Below are positions 46,923 to 56,164 of a stretch of DNA of 64,000 nucleotides, in pieces. A program made the position numbers and the translations under genes. Within the stretch, counting starts at the first letter, position 1, and each line of letters opens with the position of its first letter. A model generated the notes under the pieces. It saw nothing but the letters and a program-made list of their open reading frames with translations, searched no databases and had not been told where the DNA came from. The DNA is from Leifsonia poae (GTDB lineage Bacteria > Actinomycetota > Actinomycetes > Actinomycetales > Microbacteriaceae). Location: positions 1-64,000 of the forward strand of contig NZ_JAIHLP010000002.1 of assembly GCF_020009625.1 (NCBI RefSeq). The letters run 5' to 3'.

Positions 46923-47657
46923 ATGCAGAAAGCCGTTGCGGTGGAGATCGCCGTGCAAGATCCGGCGGGCGTGCGCATTGCGCTCGACGCCGGTGTGGAC
47001 CGGGTCGAGCTCTGTTCGGCGCTCGGCATCGGCGGTCTGACGCCTTCCGCGGGCCTGCTCGCCGCGGCTGTCGCCCGGGCGCGGGCGGCCGACCGCTCGA
47101 ACTTCGTGCACATGCTCGTCCGGCCCCGCGGAGGTGGTTTCGTGTATGCGTCGGACGAGGTCGACGTGATGATCGCCGACATCCGCGGCGCTCGCGCATC
47201 CGGGGCCGGGGGAGTCGTCGTCGGCGCCCTCGACCGCTCCGGTGCCATCGACGTCGACACGACCGCGCGCCTGATCGAGGCGGCCGACGGTATGGAGTTC
47301 ACCTTCCACCGGGCGATGGACGCCGCGGCCGACCCGCTCGACGCGCTGGAGACGCTCATCGAACTCGGCGTGAGACGCATCCTCACCTCGGGCGGCGCAG
47401 CGCGCAGCATCGACGGCGTCGGGATGCTCACAGCCCTCGCCGCTCAGGCCGCCGGTCGCATCCAGGTGATGGCCGGAGGGGGAGTGCGCGTGCCCGATCT
47501 GCCGGCGATCGCGGCGACCGGTGTCGACGCCGTGCACCTGTCGGCGCGGGCTTCCGTCACCGGAACCGTCAGCGGACCCGGGGGAGGCGACGACTCGTAC
47601 GACGTGACGTCGCCCGACGTCGTGCGCGATGCCCTGTCGGCGGTGTGCTCGGCCTGA
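46923..47657 (+). CDS. cutC: CutC-family copper homeostasis protein
   Basis: This 244-aa TIM-barrel protein has the CutC pattern: VEIAVQDPAGVRIALDAGVD, RVELCSALGIGGLTPSAGLL, HMLVRPRGGGFVYASDE, FTFHRAMDAAADPLDALETL and RILTSGGAARS. CutC was linked to copper tolerance, though direct copper binding and the real role are uncertain. ATG 46923 follows GGGAGAGG. Confidence 0.9.
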   Translation: MQKAVAVEIAVQDPAGVRIALDAGVDRVELCSALGIGGLTPSAGLLAAAVARARAADRSNFVHMLVRPRGGGFVYASDEVDVMIADIRGARASGAGGVVVGALDRSGAIDVDTTARLIEAADGMEFTFHRAMDAAADPLDALETLIELGVRRILTSGGAARSIDGVGMLTALAAQAAGRIQVMAGGGVRVPDLPAIAATGVDAVHLSARASVTGTVSGPGGGDDSYDVTSPDVVRDALSAVCSA

Positions 47658-47665
47658 GGGGCGGC

Positions 47666-47690
47666 CGGTTCGGTTCGGTTCGGTTCGGTT
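47666..47690 (+). repeat. (CGGTT)5 pentanucleotide microsatellite
   Basis: Five perfect CGGTT copies lie in the 38-bp gap between the convergent cutC and DoxX-like genes, 6 nt before the end of the latter. The same unit occurs three times in the prophage tail gene at 3997. Slippage here would not change a protein. Confidence 0.9.
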
Positions 47691-47695
47691 GGTCG

Positions 47696-48085
47696 TCAGA
47701 GCGCCACGACGATGCAGAGCGCAATGAGTACGAGCTGGCCGATCAGACGCGGGACGAGCGGCGTTGCGAAGCGCCCGAACGTCTCGGGGTGCCGGGCCGC
47801 ATACGCATTCGCGGGGAACACCGCGACGAGGAAGACCGCGAGGGCGATGGCCGCCGCCACTCGAGTCCACGGTACGAGGAGCCCGATGCCGCCGGCGATC
47901 TCGCACACCCCGGTGACGGCGACGAGAACGGCCGGGCGCAGCGCGCCCGACCAGCGCATCCGAGGCGGGATCATCCTCGCCATGGCACGGCGCGGGCCGG
48001 GCAGGAAGTGCGAAACGCCCATGGCCACGAACACGCAGGCGAGCAGGATGCGGAGGACGAGCTGGAGAATCTCGAAGGCGGTCAC
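47696..48085 (-). CDS. DoxX-family membrane protein
   Basis: GTG 48085 gives 129 aa (start with Val-Thr-Ala-Phe-Glu) and four membrane helices. The first contains ILLACVFVAMGVSHFLPG, the third AGGIGLLVPWTRVAAAIALA with the DoxX-type GGIGLL turn. These proteins are small and often tied to redox or thiol stress; function in this organism is unknown. A longer upstream frame exists but belongs to no plausible start. Confidence 0.8.
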   Translation of the reverse strand: MTAFEILQLVLRILLACVFVAMGVSHFLPGPRRAMARMIPPRMRWSGALRPAVLVAVTGVCEIAGGIGLLVPWTRVAAAIALAVFLVAVFPANAYAARHPETFGRFATPLVPRLIGQLVLIALCIVVAL

Positions 48086-48265
48086 ACGCTCCAGTGTGCA
48101 CCGTCGCTCCGTGAGCGCCGCCTGACACGACGACGGAGCGTACGCGGGCCCCGACGTAATGCGGCGAAAACGCTCCTCCGGCTGCCGGTAGAGTTGTGCT
48201 GATCGCGCCCCAATGATCGTGGCGCTCGCCTCCCAAGCCTGCTCCGATATCGAAGGAACTGCCAC

Positions 48266-49858
48266 GTGACAAAGCCGGTCGTGCTGATCGCCGAAGAACT
48301 CTCGCCCGCCACCGTCGACGCCCTCGGGCCCGACTTCGAGATCCGTTCTGTCGACGGAACCGATCGCCCGGCGCTGCTCGCCGCGGTCGCGGACGCCGAC
48401 GCGATCCTCGTGCGCTCCGCCACCAAGGTCGACGCCGAAGTGATCGCCGCCGCTCCAAAACTTCGCGTCGTCGCGCGCGCGGGCGTCGGCCTCGACAACG
48501 TCGACATCAAGTCGGCCACCACGGCCGGCGTCATGGTCGTGAACGCCCCGACCTCCAACATCATCTCGGCCGCCGAGCTCACCGTCGGCCACATCCTGAG
48601 CCTCGCCCGCCACATCCCCGCTGCGCACAACGCGCTTGCCCAGGGGCAGTGGAAGCGCTCGAAGTACACCGGCACCGAGGTGTACGAGAAGACGGTCGGC
48701 ATCATCGGTCTCGGCCGCATCGGTGCCCTCATCACGGCGCGACTGCAGGCCTTCGGAACCAAGGTCATCGCCTTCGACCCGTATGTGACCTCGGCCCGCG
48801 CCCAGCAGCTGGGTGTGCAGCTGGTGACCCTCGACGAGCTCCTCGCTGAGGCCGACTTCATCACCATCCACATGCCGAAGACCGCCGAGACCACGGGCAT
48901 GATCAGCGACGACCAGCTCGCGCTCATGAAGCCGACCTCATACATCGTGAATGTCGCCCGAGGTGGCCTGATCGACGAAGATGCGCTGTATCGCGCCCTC
49001 TCCACCAACTCGATCGCCGGTGCCGGCCTCGACGTGTTCGTGAGCGAGCCGCCCACTGACTCGCCCCTGCTCGCGCTGGAGAACGTCGTCGTCACGCCCC
49101 ACCTCGGCGCTTCCACCGGTGAAGCCCAGGAGAAGGCGGGCGTCTCGGTGGCCAAGTCGGTGCGGCTCGCGCTGTCCGGTGAGCTCGTTCCGGACGCGGT
49201 CAACGTCGCCGGCGGCGTGATCGACCCGTATGTGCGCCCTGGAATCCCGCTCGTGGAGAAGCTCGGACAGGTGTTCTCCGGCCTCGCCCACAGCCCGCTG
49301 ACCAGTGTGGACGTCGAGGTGCGCGGCGAGCTCGTCGACTACGACGTGAGCGTGCTCAAGCTGGCGGCTCTGAAGGGCATCTTCACCAACGTGGTGAGCG
49401 AGACAGTCTCCTACGTGAACGCGCCGCTGCTCGCCGAGCAGCGGGGCATCGAGGTGCGTCTGATCACCGATTCGGTGAGCGAGGAGTACCGCAACCTCAT
49501 CACCCTACGCGGCGCCCTCAGCGATGGCTCGCAGGTGTCGGTGTCGGGAACGCTCACCGGCACGAAGCAGATCGAGAAGGTCGTCGAGATCAACGGTTAC
49601 GACGTGGAGGTGCCGATCGCCGAGCACCTGATCGTCATGGTCTACGACGACCGCCCCGGCATCGTGGCGGTCTACGGCCACGAGTTCGGCGAGGCCGAGA
49701 TCAACATCGCGGGCATGCAGATCGCCCGCACCTCGGCCGGCGGCAAGGCGCTCAGCGTGCTCACGGTGGACTCGCGCATCCCGGACGGGCTGCTGGAGAA
49801 GGTGCGGGTCGCGATCGACGCCGACCTCCTGCAGGAGATCGACATCACGGAGTCCTGA
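48266..49858 (+). CDS. serA: D-3-phosphoglycerate dehydrogenase
   Basis: This 530-aa enzyme begins serine synthesis. Rossmann motif GIIGLGRIGALITARLQAFG, catalytic Arg and Glu in VNVARGGLIDEDAL and FVSEPPTDSPLL, and HLGASTGEAQEKAGVSVA with the His. An intervening domain (about 320-455) precedes a C-terminal ACT domain (HLIVMVYDDRPGIVAVYGHE) for serine feedback, as in the long mycobacterial form. GTG 48266 follows AAGGAA. A TAGAGT at 48187 may be its promoter -10. Confidence 0.95.
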   Translation: MTKPVVLIAEELSPATVDALGPDFEIRSVDGTDRPALLAAVADADAILVRSATKVDAEVIAAAPKLRVVARAGVGLDNVDIKSATTAGVMVVNAPTSNIISAAELTVGHILSLARHIPAAHNALAQGQWKRSKYTGTEVYEKTVGIIGLGRIGALITARLQAFGTKVIAFDPYVTSARAQQLGVQLVTLDELLAEADFITIHMPKTAETTGMISDDQLALMKPTSYIVNVARGGLIDEDALYRALSTNSIAGAGLDVFVSEPPTDSPLLALENVVVTPHLGASTGEAQEKAGVSVAKSVRLALSGELVPDAVNVAGGVIDPYVRPGIPLVEKLGQVFSGLAHSPLTSVDVEVRGELVDYDVSVLKLAALKGIFTNVVSETVSYVNAPLLAEQRGIEVRLITDSVSEEYRNLITLRGALSDGSQVSVSGTLTGTKQIEKVVEINGYDVEVPIAEHLIVMVYDDRPGIVAVYGHEFGEAEINIAGMQIARTSAGGKALSVLTVDSRIPDGLLEKVRVAIDADLLQEIDITES

Positions 49859-49965
49859 CCCCGGAACAGTTTTTTTCGGTGCCGTTGTCGATTCCGGCGG
49901 GTAGCTTACGTCGTACTGGTGTTCACATCAGCCGCGCGACAGCGCGAAAACCGAAGGAGCACCCC

Positions 49966-50328
49966 ATGTCTGACGAATACGTGGTCCTCATCCAGGAAGC
50001 CACCTGGGACCCGGCATCGATGACGCCCGAGCAGTGGGAAGCCGGCATGGCCGGCCACCGCGCGTTCCAGGACGCCGTCGAGGCGGCCGGCGAACGGGTC
50101 ACCGCGAGCAACGCCCTCCAGGCGCCGTCGGCGGCGACCAAGATCACGATCAGCGACGGCAAGCCCGTCTTCACCGATGGGCCGTTCGGCGAGACGCGTG
50201 AAGTCGTGACCGGGTTCTACGGCTTCACGGCCAAGACCCCGGAGCAGGCGCGAGAGCTTGCCGCCCTCGTGCCGACGAGCGGCTGGATCGAGCTCTACCC
50301 TGTGCTCGTGCTGAGTTCTGTCAGCTGA
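49966..50328 (+). CDS. DGPF/YCII-related domain protein (second copy)
   Basis: ATG 49966 after GAAGGAG gives 120 aa (MSDEYVVLIQEATWDPASMT). The diagnostic KPVFTDGPFGETREVVTGFY lies at residues 64-83. It precedes an ECF42-type sigma gene in the same order on the plus strand. It is only distantly similar to the protein at 29142, so the pairs look like diverged paralogues rather than a recent duplication. Confidence 0.85.
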   Translation: MSDEYVVLIQEATWDPASMTPEQWEAGMAGHRAFQDAVEAAGERVTASNALQAPSAATKITISDGKPVFTDGPFGETREVVTGFYGFTAKTPEQARELAALVPTSGWIELYPVLVLSSVS

Positions 50329-50393
50329 CATCCCGGACCGGTGGTCACTTCCCCCGATTGCGCACGCGCATCGTCGCGGACTTTGATGGGGTG

Positions 50394-51610
50394 GTGACCA
50401 CCGGGATCGAGGATGCCTTCCGCGACGATGCTCCGCGCATTCTCGGGGCCGTCGCCCGGTACACCGGTGACCTCCAACTGGCCGAAGACGCCGTGCAGGA
50501 GGCTTTCACCCGTGCCATCGCCCTCGGGGCCTCCGGACGGGCGCTCGACAAACCGTCGGCGTGGATCACCACGGTGGCCCGTCGGATCGCTGTCGACACG
50601 ATTCGCAAACAGCAGACCGCCGCCCGCGCCCTGCCCGGGATGGCGGCCGAACTACGCGCCAACGCGGAGCGAACCATGCCAGAACCCGGTGCCTTCGCCT
50701 TCTCGGGCGACGAGCGGCTCGAGCTGATCCTGCTGGTCTGCCATCCGGAGGTGTCGGAGGAGGCGCGCGTCGCGCTCGCCCTGCGATTCGTCTGCGGTGT
50801 CACGACGAAAGACATCGCCGCCGTGTTCCTCGTGCCTGAGCCGACGATGGCCGCCCGGCTCACCCGGGCGAAGCGGCGCATCCACGATTCGGGCATCCGT
50901 TTCGCGTTCGACGACCCGTCGGCGGTGGCGTCGCGCTTCGCGGATGCACTGACGGCCGTCTACCTGCTCTACACCGTCGGCCACGGCGCACCCGATGAAC
51001 GGGTGTGCGCCGATGCGCTGGCTCTCGCGCGGGATGCGCATCGCATCCGACCCGGTGACCTCGAAGCGACCGGGCTGCTCGCGCTGCTGCTGCTCACCGA
51101 GGCCCGGCAGACGTCGCGGCTGTCGCCCTCTGGCGACTTCGTAACGCTCGCCGATGCCGATCGGAGCGGGTGGAACCGGGCCCTGATGGCCGAAGGCGAG
51201 CGGTTGGCGACGGAGGGGTTGGCCGGGGGAGGCCGCTTTGCCCTGCAAGCCGGGATCGCCGGGATGCACGCGATCGCCGATTCCTGGTCCGGCACCGATT
51301 GGCATGCGATCGGGCGACTCTACGACAGGCTGGTCGAGGTGTGGCCCTCGCCCATGGCGCGGCTCGGTCGTGTCGTCGCGCGGGGTACAGTGCGGATGTC
51401 GGCCCGCACACGGCTCTGGCGGAGCTGGACGGCATTCCCGACGCCTTCAGTGGTGTGATCGCCGCGCAGGCGTATGCGGTGCGAGGGGATCTCGCACGCC
51501 TCGCCGGAGATCGCAGCACGGCGGCCGCGGCGTATCGGGCGGCGCTGGAGCGCGAGCGCAATGAGCGAACACGGCGATTTCTGGCCGAGCGGCTCTCGGA
51601 CCTCTCCTGA
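50394..51610 (+). pseudogene. ECF42-type sigma factor, one apparent frameshift
   Basis: The start is uncertain; GTG 50394 begins TTGIEDAFRDDAPRILGAVA (after Val). Sigma region 2 is QLAEDAVQEAFTRAIALG and AWITTVARRIAVDTIRKQQ; region 4 is LALRFVCGVTTKDIAAVFLV and TMAARLTRAKRRIHDSGIRF. The TPR-type extension is interrupted near 51385: one more G in the GGGG run gives RGYSADVGPHTALAELDGI and the normal end RFLAERLSDLS, 405 aa in total. A sequence error is likely. Paired with the DGPF gene upstream. Confidence 0.78.
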
Positions 51611-51707
51611 GTCGTGCCGGTGATCTGTCTGCCGTGACGGACCGACGGAGGAGCCGGATGCGTCGCGGGCGGGCGGCGCGCGGGCGGATGGATGGAGGCG
51701 GGCCGCG

Positions 51708-52259
51708 TCAGCGCTTGGTGGTGCCCGCGAGCTCGAGTACCAGGGCGACGAGCCTGTCCATGTCGGCCTCTGTCTGCACGACGGCGGTGGTCTCGGGGAG
51801 GAGGGCGGAGTTGTAGTAGATGCCGTCGCCGATGAGCATTACCGCCTTCGCAGCGATCGGGTCGCCGACCTCGGCTTCGAGCAGCGCGAGCCAGCCTGAC
51901 TGCATGGCGCCCAAGGCCTTGCGGGCCTGGGTGTCGGCTCCCTGCGCCAGCCGGGCCGTGGCGATGACGGTTCGGTCGAGGGCGCTCTGCGACGACACCG
52001 AACTGCGCACGAAGTACTCGAGCGGGCCGGCCGGGGCGGTGCGCATCCGTTCGAGGTCGTCGGCGACAAGCGCTTCGAGGCGCTGCAGGACACCCGCGAC
52101 CATGGCATCCTTCGACGCGAAGTGGTAGAGCAGACCGCCTTTGGAGACGCCCGCGCGCGCCGCGACTGCGTCGAGGGTCGCCGCGCGTTCACTCTGCTCG
52201 GTGAGCAACTCTTCGAAGGCATCGAGGATGCGATCCCGGGCGGATGGGGATGCGGGCAT
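51708..52259 (-). CDS. TetR-family regulator of the MFS efflux gene
   Basis: This 183-aa protein begins ARDRILDAFEELLTEQSERA and has HTH AARAGVSKGGLLYHFASKDA, then a helical ligand domain. It is divergent from the 14-helix MFS exporter, with a perfect palindrome between them. Start at ATG 52259 is preferred over GTG 52265; neither has a good ribosome site. Confidence 0.87.
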   Translation of the reverse strand: MPASPSARDRILDAFEELLTEQSERAATLDAVAARAGVSKGGLLYHFASKDAMVAGVLQRLEALVADDLERMRTAPAGPLEYFVRSSVSSQSALDRTVIATARLAQGADTQARKALGAMQSGWLALLEAEVGDPIAAKAVMLIGDGIYYNSALLPETTAVVQTEADMDRLVALVLELAGTTKR

Positions 52260-52282
52260 GAGCACATGCTAGCCGCTCGGGG

Positions 52283-52312
52283 TTGAAAACTGTACCGTCC
52301 AGCCGGTACAGT
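52283..52312 (+). promoter_or_regulatory. Promoter with embedded TetR operator for the MFS gene
   Basis: TTGAAA (52283-52288) and TACAGT (52307-52312) form a promoter with 18-bp spacing. Inside it CTGTACCG (52290-52297) and CGGTACAG (52304-52311) are a perfect 8-bp inverted repeat with a 6-bp spacer. The -10 ends 7 nt before the ATG, so the message should be leaderless. Bound TetR would block polymerase directly. Confidence 0.8.
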
Positions 52313-52319
52313 AGAGTGC

Positions 52320-53867
52320 ATGTCCACGCTGTCCACGACCCCTACGCCGGCCGTCCCGTCTGCCCCCGAGGCATCCGCGCGCGCCGGCATTCGCGGCTGG
52401 CTGGCGCTGGTCGTGCTCATGCTGCCGGTTCTGCTCGTCTCGATCGACAACACCGTGCTGAGCTTCGCGCTGCCGGCGATCTCGAAGGCCCTCGAACCCA
52501 CCGGCACCGGGATGCTCTGGATCATCGACGCCTACCCGCTCGTCCTCGCCGGCCTGCTCGTCTCGATGGGCAGCCTCGGCGACCGGGTCGGCCGCCGCAA
52601 GCTGCTGCTCGTCGGCGCGATCGGATTCGCCGCCGTGTCGGTGGCCGCGGCCTTCGCGCCCACCACCGAGTTGCTGATCGCCGCGCGGGCGAGCCTCGGG
52701 TTCTTCGGTGCGATGCTCATGCCGTCGACGTTGTCGCTGCTCAGGAGCATCTTCACCGACCGGGACCAGCGCCGCCTTGCCATCGCGATCTGGGCGTCCG
52801 GATTCGCCGCCGGCTCGGCGCTCGGCCCGCTCGTCGGCGGTATCCTCATCGAGCACTTCTGGTGGGGTTCCGTGTTCCTGCTGGCCGTTCCGGTGCTCAT
52901 CCCGCTCGTCGTGCTGACCCCGCTGCTGATCCGCGAATCGCGCGACCCGAATCCGGGCCCCATCGACCCGGTGAGCATCGTGCTCTCGCTCGCGGCGATG
53001 GCGCCGGTGGTCTACGGCATCAAGTCGCTCGCGAGCGAGGGGCTCAGCGTCGTCGGGGTGCTGGCGATCCTGATCGGCGTCACCGCCGGGATCCTCTTCG
53101 TGCGGCGGCAGCTGAGCCGGCCCGTCCCGATGCTCGATATGCGGCTGTTCCGCAGAGCGTCGTTCAGCGGTGCCGTTCTGATCAATCTGCTGAGCGTCGT
53201 GTCTCTCGTCGGCTTCCTGTTCTTCGTGTCGCAGCATCTGCAATTGGTGATCGGGCTGAGCCCGATCGAATCCGGTCTGGTGCTGCTGCCGGGACTGGGC
53301 ACGATGATCGTCGCCGGTCTGGTGATCGTCCCGATCGCGCGCCGGGTGCGGCCGAGCATCGTGATCCCTGTCGGTCTGCTCATCTCGGCCGCCGGATACG
53401 GGCTGGTCGCCCTGCTCGGGGCGGCGGCGCCGGCCTCCGTGCTGCTCATCGCATTCGTGCTGCTCGGTCTGGGGATCGGGGCAGCCGAGACGGTCTCGAA
53501 CGAGCTCATCCTCTCGAGTGCGCCCGCCGACAAGGCCGGCGCGGCCTCGGCCGTCTCGGAGACCGCGTACGAGCTGGGTGCCGTGCTCGGCACGGCAATC
53601 CTCGGCACGATCCTTACCGCCTCCTACCGGGCGGCCGTGGTGATCCCGGAAGGAGTGACCCCGGCTCAAGCGCACGCCGCGCGCGAGACACTCGGGGGAG
53701 CGACGACCGTCGCGGAGCAGTTACCGGCCGGCATCGGTGCCCAGTTGATCGAGTCGGCGCGGCACTCGTTCGACTCGGGGGTCGTGCTCACAGCCGGCAT
53801 CGGCGCTGTTCTCATGGTGGCCGCCGCCGTGCTCGCCGCGGTCTCGTTGCGCAAGGTGCGCGGCTGA
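52320..53867 (+). CDS. MFS transporter, DHA2 (14-helix) drug efflux type
   Basis: This 515-aa protein has about 14 membrane helices. Motif C-type VSIDNTVLSFALPAISKAL in helix 1 (VDxTIVNVALP in the family), motif A GSLGDRVGRRKLLLVGAIGF after helix 2, and a long Ala-rich extracellular loop near residues 440-480. It is controlled by the divergent TetR gene. Substrates are probably toxic organic cations or antibiotics. Confidence 0.9.
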   Translation: MSTLSTTPTPAVPSAPEASARAGIRGWLALVVLMLPVLLVSIDNTVLSFALPAISKALEPTGTGMLWIIDAYPLVLAGLLVSMGSLGDRVGRRKLLLVGAIGFAAVSVAAAFAPTTELLIAARASLGFFGAMLMPSTLSLLRSIFTDRDQRRLAIAIWASGFAAGSALGPLVGGILIEHFWWGSVFLLAVPVLIPLVVLTPLLIRESRDPNPGPIDPVSIVLSLAAMAPVVYGIKSLASEGLSVVGVLAILIGVTAGILFVRRQLSRPVPMLDMRLFRRASFSGAVLINLLSVVSLVGFLFFVSQHLQLVIGLSPIESGLVLLPGLGTMIVAGLVIVPIARRVRPSIVIPVGLLISAAGYGLVALLGAAAPASVLLIAFVLLGLGIGAAETVSNELILSSAPADKAGAASAVSETAYELGAVLGTAILGTILTASYRAAVVIPEGVTPAQAHAARETLGGATTVAEQLPAGIGAQLIESARHSFDSGVVLTAGIGAVLMVAAAVLAAVSLRKVRG

Positions 53868-53924
53868 GTCGTCGCGGGCGCCGGTAGGGTGGATCCCAAG
53901 ACGCAACGAGAACGCAGGAGTGCC

Positions 53925-54992
53925 ATGTCGCAGACCATCAAACTCGCCCTCATCCCGGGAGACGGTATCGGGCCGGAGGTGGTCGCCGAAGCGGTCAAGG
54001 TGCTCGACGCCGTCGTCGCGGGAAGCGGACTGATCTTCGAGAAGACCTCGTTCTCGCTCGGGGCCGACCGTTACCTGGAGACGGGCGATGTGCTGACGGA
54101 TGCGGACCTCGCGTCGATTTCGGCCCACGACGCCATCCTGCTCGGAGCCGTCGGCGGGCGCCCAGGTGACCCGCGGCTGGCGGGCGCGAACATCGAGCGC
54201 GGGCTGCTGCTCAAGCTGCGATTCTCACTCGACCACTATGTGAACCTGCGACCGACGGCGCTGTTCCCCGGCATCGTCAGCCCACTCGCCAATCCGGGTG
54301 ACGTCGACTTCGTCGTCGTGCGTGAAGGAACCGAGGGGCCGTACGCCGGCGTCGGCGGAACGATGCGCGGAGGCACGCCGAACGAGATCGCCACCGAGGT
54401 GTCGGTGAACACCGCATACGGGGTGGAGCGCGTCGTGCGATACGCGTTCGAGCAGGCGGAATCGCGACGCAAAACGCTGACCCTCGTGCACAAGACGAAT
54501 GTGCTGACCTTCGCCGGATTGCTCTGGAAGCGCATCGTGGACGCCGTGGCGGCCGAGCATCCCGAGGTGACGGTCGACTATCTGCACGTCGACGCGGCGA
54601 CGATCTTCCTCGTCACGAACCCTGCTAGATTTGATGTGATCGTCACGGACAACCTCTTCGGCGACATTCTCACCGACCTCGCGGCCGCAATCAGCGGCGG
54701 CATCGGACTGGCAGCCTCGGGCAACATCAATCCGACCGGCGACTTCCCCAGCATGTTCGAACCGGTTCACGGATCGGCCCCCGACATCGCAGGCCAGCAG
54801 AAGGCCGACCCCACTGCCGCGATCCTCTCCGTGGCACTCCTGCTCCGCCACCTCGGCCGGCCGGAGCTCGCCGAGCGGGTGGAGCGGTCTGTGACGGACG
54901 ACCTGGCCGCCCGTGCCGGCCAGCCGGACAGTGCATCCCGCACCACCGCCGAAATCGGCGACGCGATCGCCGCCCGGGTGGCGCAGAATTAG
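53925..54992 (+). CDS. leuB: 3-isopropylmalate dehydrogenase
   Basis: This 355-aa enzyme oxidatively decarboxylates 3-isopropylmalate in leucine synthesis. Visible: [54 protein letters not shown], metal site [20 protein letters not shown] and [15 protein letters not shown] 53925 follows AGGAG. A TAGGGT lies at 53885. It is followed 38 nt later by ilvE, so the last steps of branched-chain synthesis are together. Confidence 0.95.
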   Translation: MSQTIKLALIPGDGIGPEVVAEAVKVLDAVVAGSGLIFEKTSFSLGADRYLETGDVLTDADLASISAHDAILLGAVGGRPGDPRLAGANIERGLLLKLRFSLDHYVNLRPTALFPGIVSPLANPGDVDFVVVREGTEGPYAGVGGTMRGGTPNEIATEVSVNTAYGVERVVRYAFEQAESRRKTLTLVHKTNVLTFAGLLWKRIVDAVAAEHPEVTVDYLHVDAATIFLVTNPARFDVIVTDNLFGDILTDLAAAISGGIGLAASGNINPTGDFPSMFEPVHGSAPDIAGQQKADPTAAILSVALLLRHLGRPELAERVERSVTDDLAARAGQPDSASRTTAEIGDAIAARVAQN

Positions 54993-55030
54993 TTCACCCG
55001 CTTGAAACGAGCGCAGCGCAAAGGACTCTC

Positions 55031-56164
55031 ATGACCCCTCCGACCAGCATCAGTCTCACCGACGGACCCAGCACCGCCACCGGCCTCCAGTTCGCGGTCA
55101 CGCGTAACGACGCCGCGCGGAGCGTCGAGGAGCGCGAGCAGATTCTCGCCGACCCCGGTTTCGGCAACTACTTCACCGACCACATGGTCGACATCTGCTG
55201 GTCGGCCAAGGGCGGCTGGCATCGCCCGCGCGTCTCGCCGTACGGTCCCATCCAGCTCGACCCGTCGGCCGCCGTGCTTCACTACGCGCAGGAGATCTTC
55301 GAAGGACTCAAGGCGTACCGCCACGCTGACGGCTCGGTGTGGACCTTCCGCCCGGAGGCGAATGCGGCCCGGATGCAGCGCTCGGCGCACCGGCTCGCGC
55401 TGCCCGCGCTGCCCGTCGAATACTTCCTCGATTCGCTCAAACAGCTGATCGCCGTCGACAGCGACTGGGTTCCGTCGGCACCGGAGACCAGCCTGTACCT
55501 GCGGCCGTTCATGTTCGCGAAAGAGGCGTTCCTCGGTGTGCGCGCCGCCAACAAGGTGGCCTACTACCTCATCGCGAGCCCGGCTGGAGCCTACTTCAGT
55601 GGTGGAGTCAAGCCGGTGTCCATCTGGCTCTCCGACCACTACTCGCGCGCCGGCAAAGGCGGAACCGGGGCGGCCAAGACCGGCGGCAACTACGCCTCGA
55701 GCCTGTTGCCGCAAGCGGAGGCCGCCGAGCACGGCTGTGCCCAGGTGCTGTTCCTCGACTCCTTGGAAGGCAAGTACCTCGAAGAACTCGGTGGGATGAA
55801 CGTGGTGTTGGTCTACAAAGACGGCACCGTCGTGACCCCCGAGTCAGACAGCATCCTCGAAGGGATCACCCTCGAATCGGTGCTGCAGCTCGCCCGCGAT
55901 CGGGGCCACAAGGTGGAGCAGCGCCGGGTGACCATCGACGAGTGGCGGGTCGGGGTGGAGTCGGGCGACATCGTCGAGGTCTTCGCCTGTGGAACCGCCG
56001 CCGTGATCACCCCGATCGGCGAGCTCAAGGCGGAGGGGTTCACCGTCGGCGACATCACGGCGCCGGCCGGTGAATTGACCATGTCGCTGCGCCAGGAGCT
56101 TACCGACATCCAGTACGGCCGCCTGCCCGACCGTCACAACTGGCTCACGCGCCTCGATTCCTGA
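55031..56164 (+). CDS. ilvE: Branched-chain amino acid aminotransferase
   Basis: This 377-aa fold IV PLP enzyme performs the last transamination to Leu, Ile and Val. Motifs: LHYAQEIFEGLKAYRHADGS, TSLYLRPFMFAKEAFLGV, AAKTGGNYASSLLPQAEAA (PLP Lys), and YLEELGGMNVVLVYKDG with the conserved Glu. It is the long actinobacterial form. Its 3' end overlaps the convergent class V aminotransferase gene by 20 bp. Confidence 0.95.
   Translation: MTPPTSISLTDGPSTATGLQFAVTRNDAARSVEEREQILADPGFGNYFTDHMVDICWSAKGGWHRPRVSPYGPIQLDPSAAVLHYAQEIFEGLKAYRHADGSVWTFRPEANAARMQRSAHRLALPALPVEYFLDSLKQLIAVDSDWVPSAPETSLYLRPFMFAKEAFLGVRAANKVAYYLIASPAGAYFSGGVKPVSIWLSDHYSRAGKGGTGAAKTGGNYASSLLPQAEAAEHGCAQVLFLDSLEGKYLEELGGMNVVLVYKDGTVVTPESDSILEGITLESVLQLARDRGHKVEQRRVTIDEWRVGVESGDIVEVFACGTAAVITPIGELKAEGFTVGDITAPAGELTMSLRQELTDIQYGRLPDRHNWLTRLDS

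Noticed and set aside
49866..49877. T-run after serA as a rho-independent terminator
   Set aside because: The seven-T stretch is not preceded by a stable stem that I can find.
51634..51816. Short plus-strand frame between the sigma factor and TetR genes
   Set aside because: Mostly Arg/Gly, overlaps the TetR gene on the other strand, and lacks a ribosome site.
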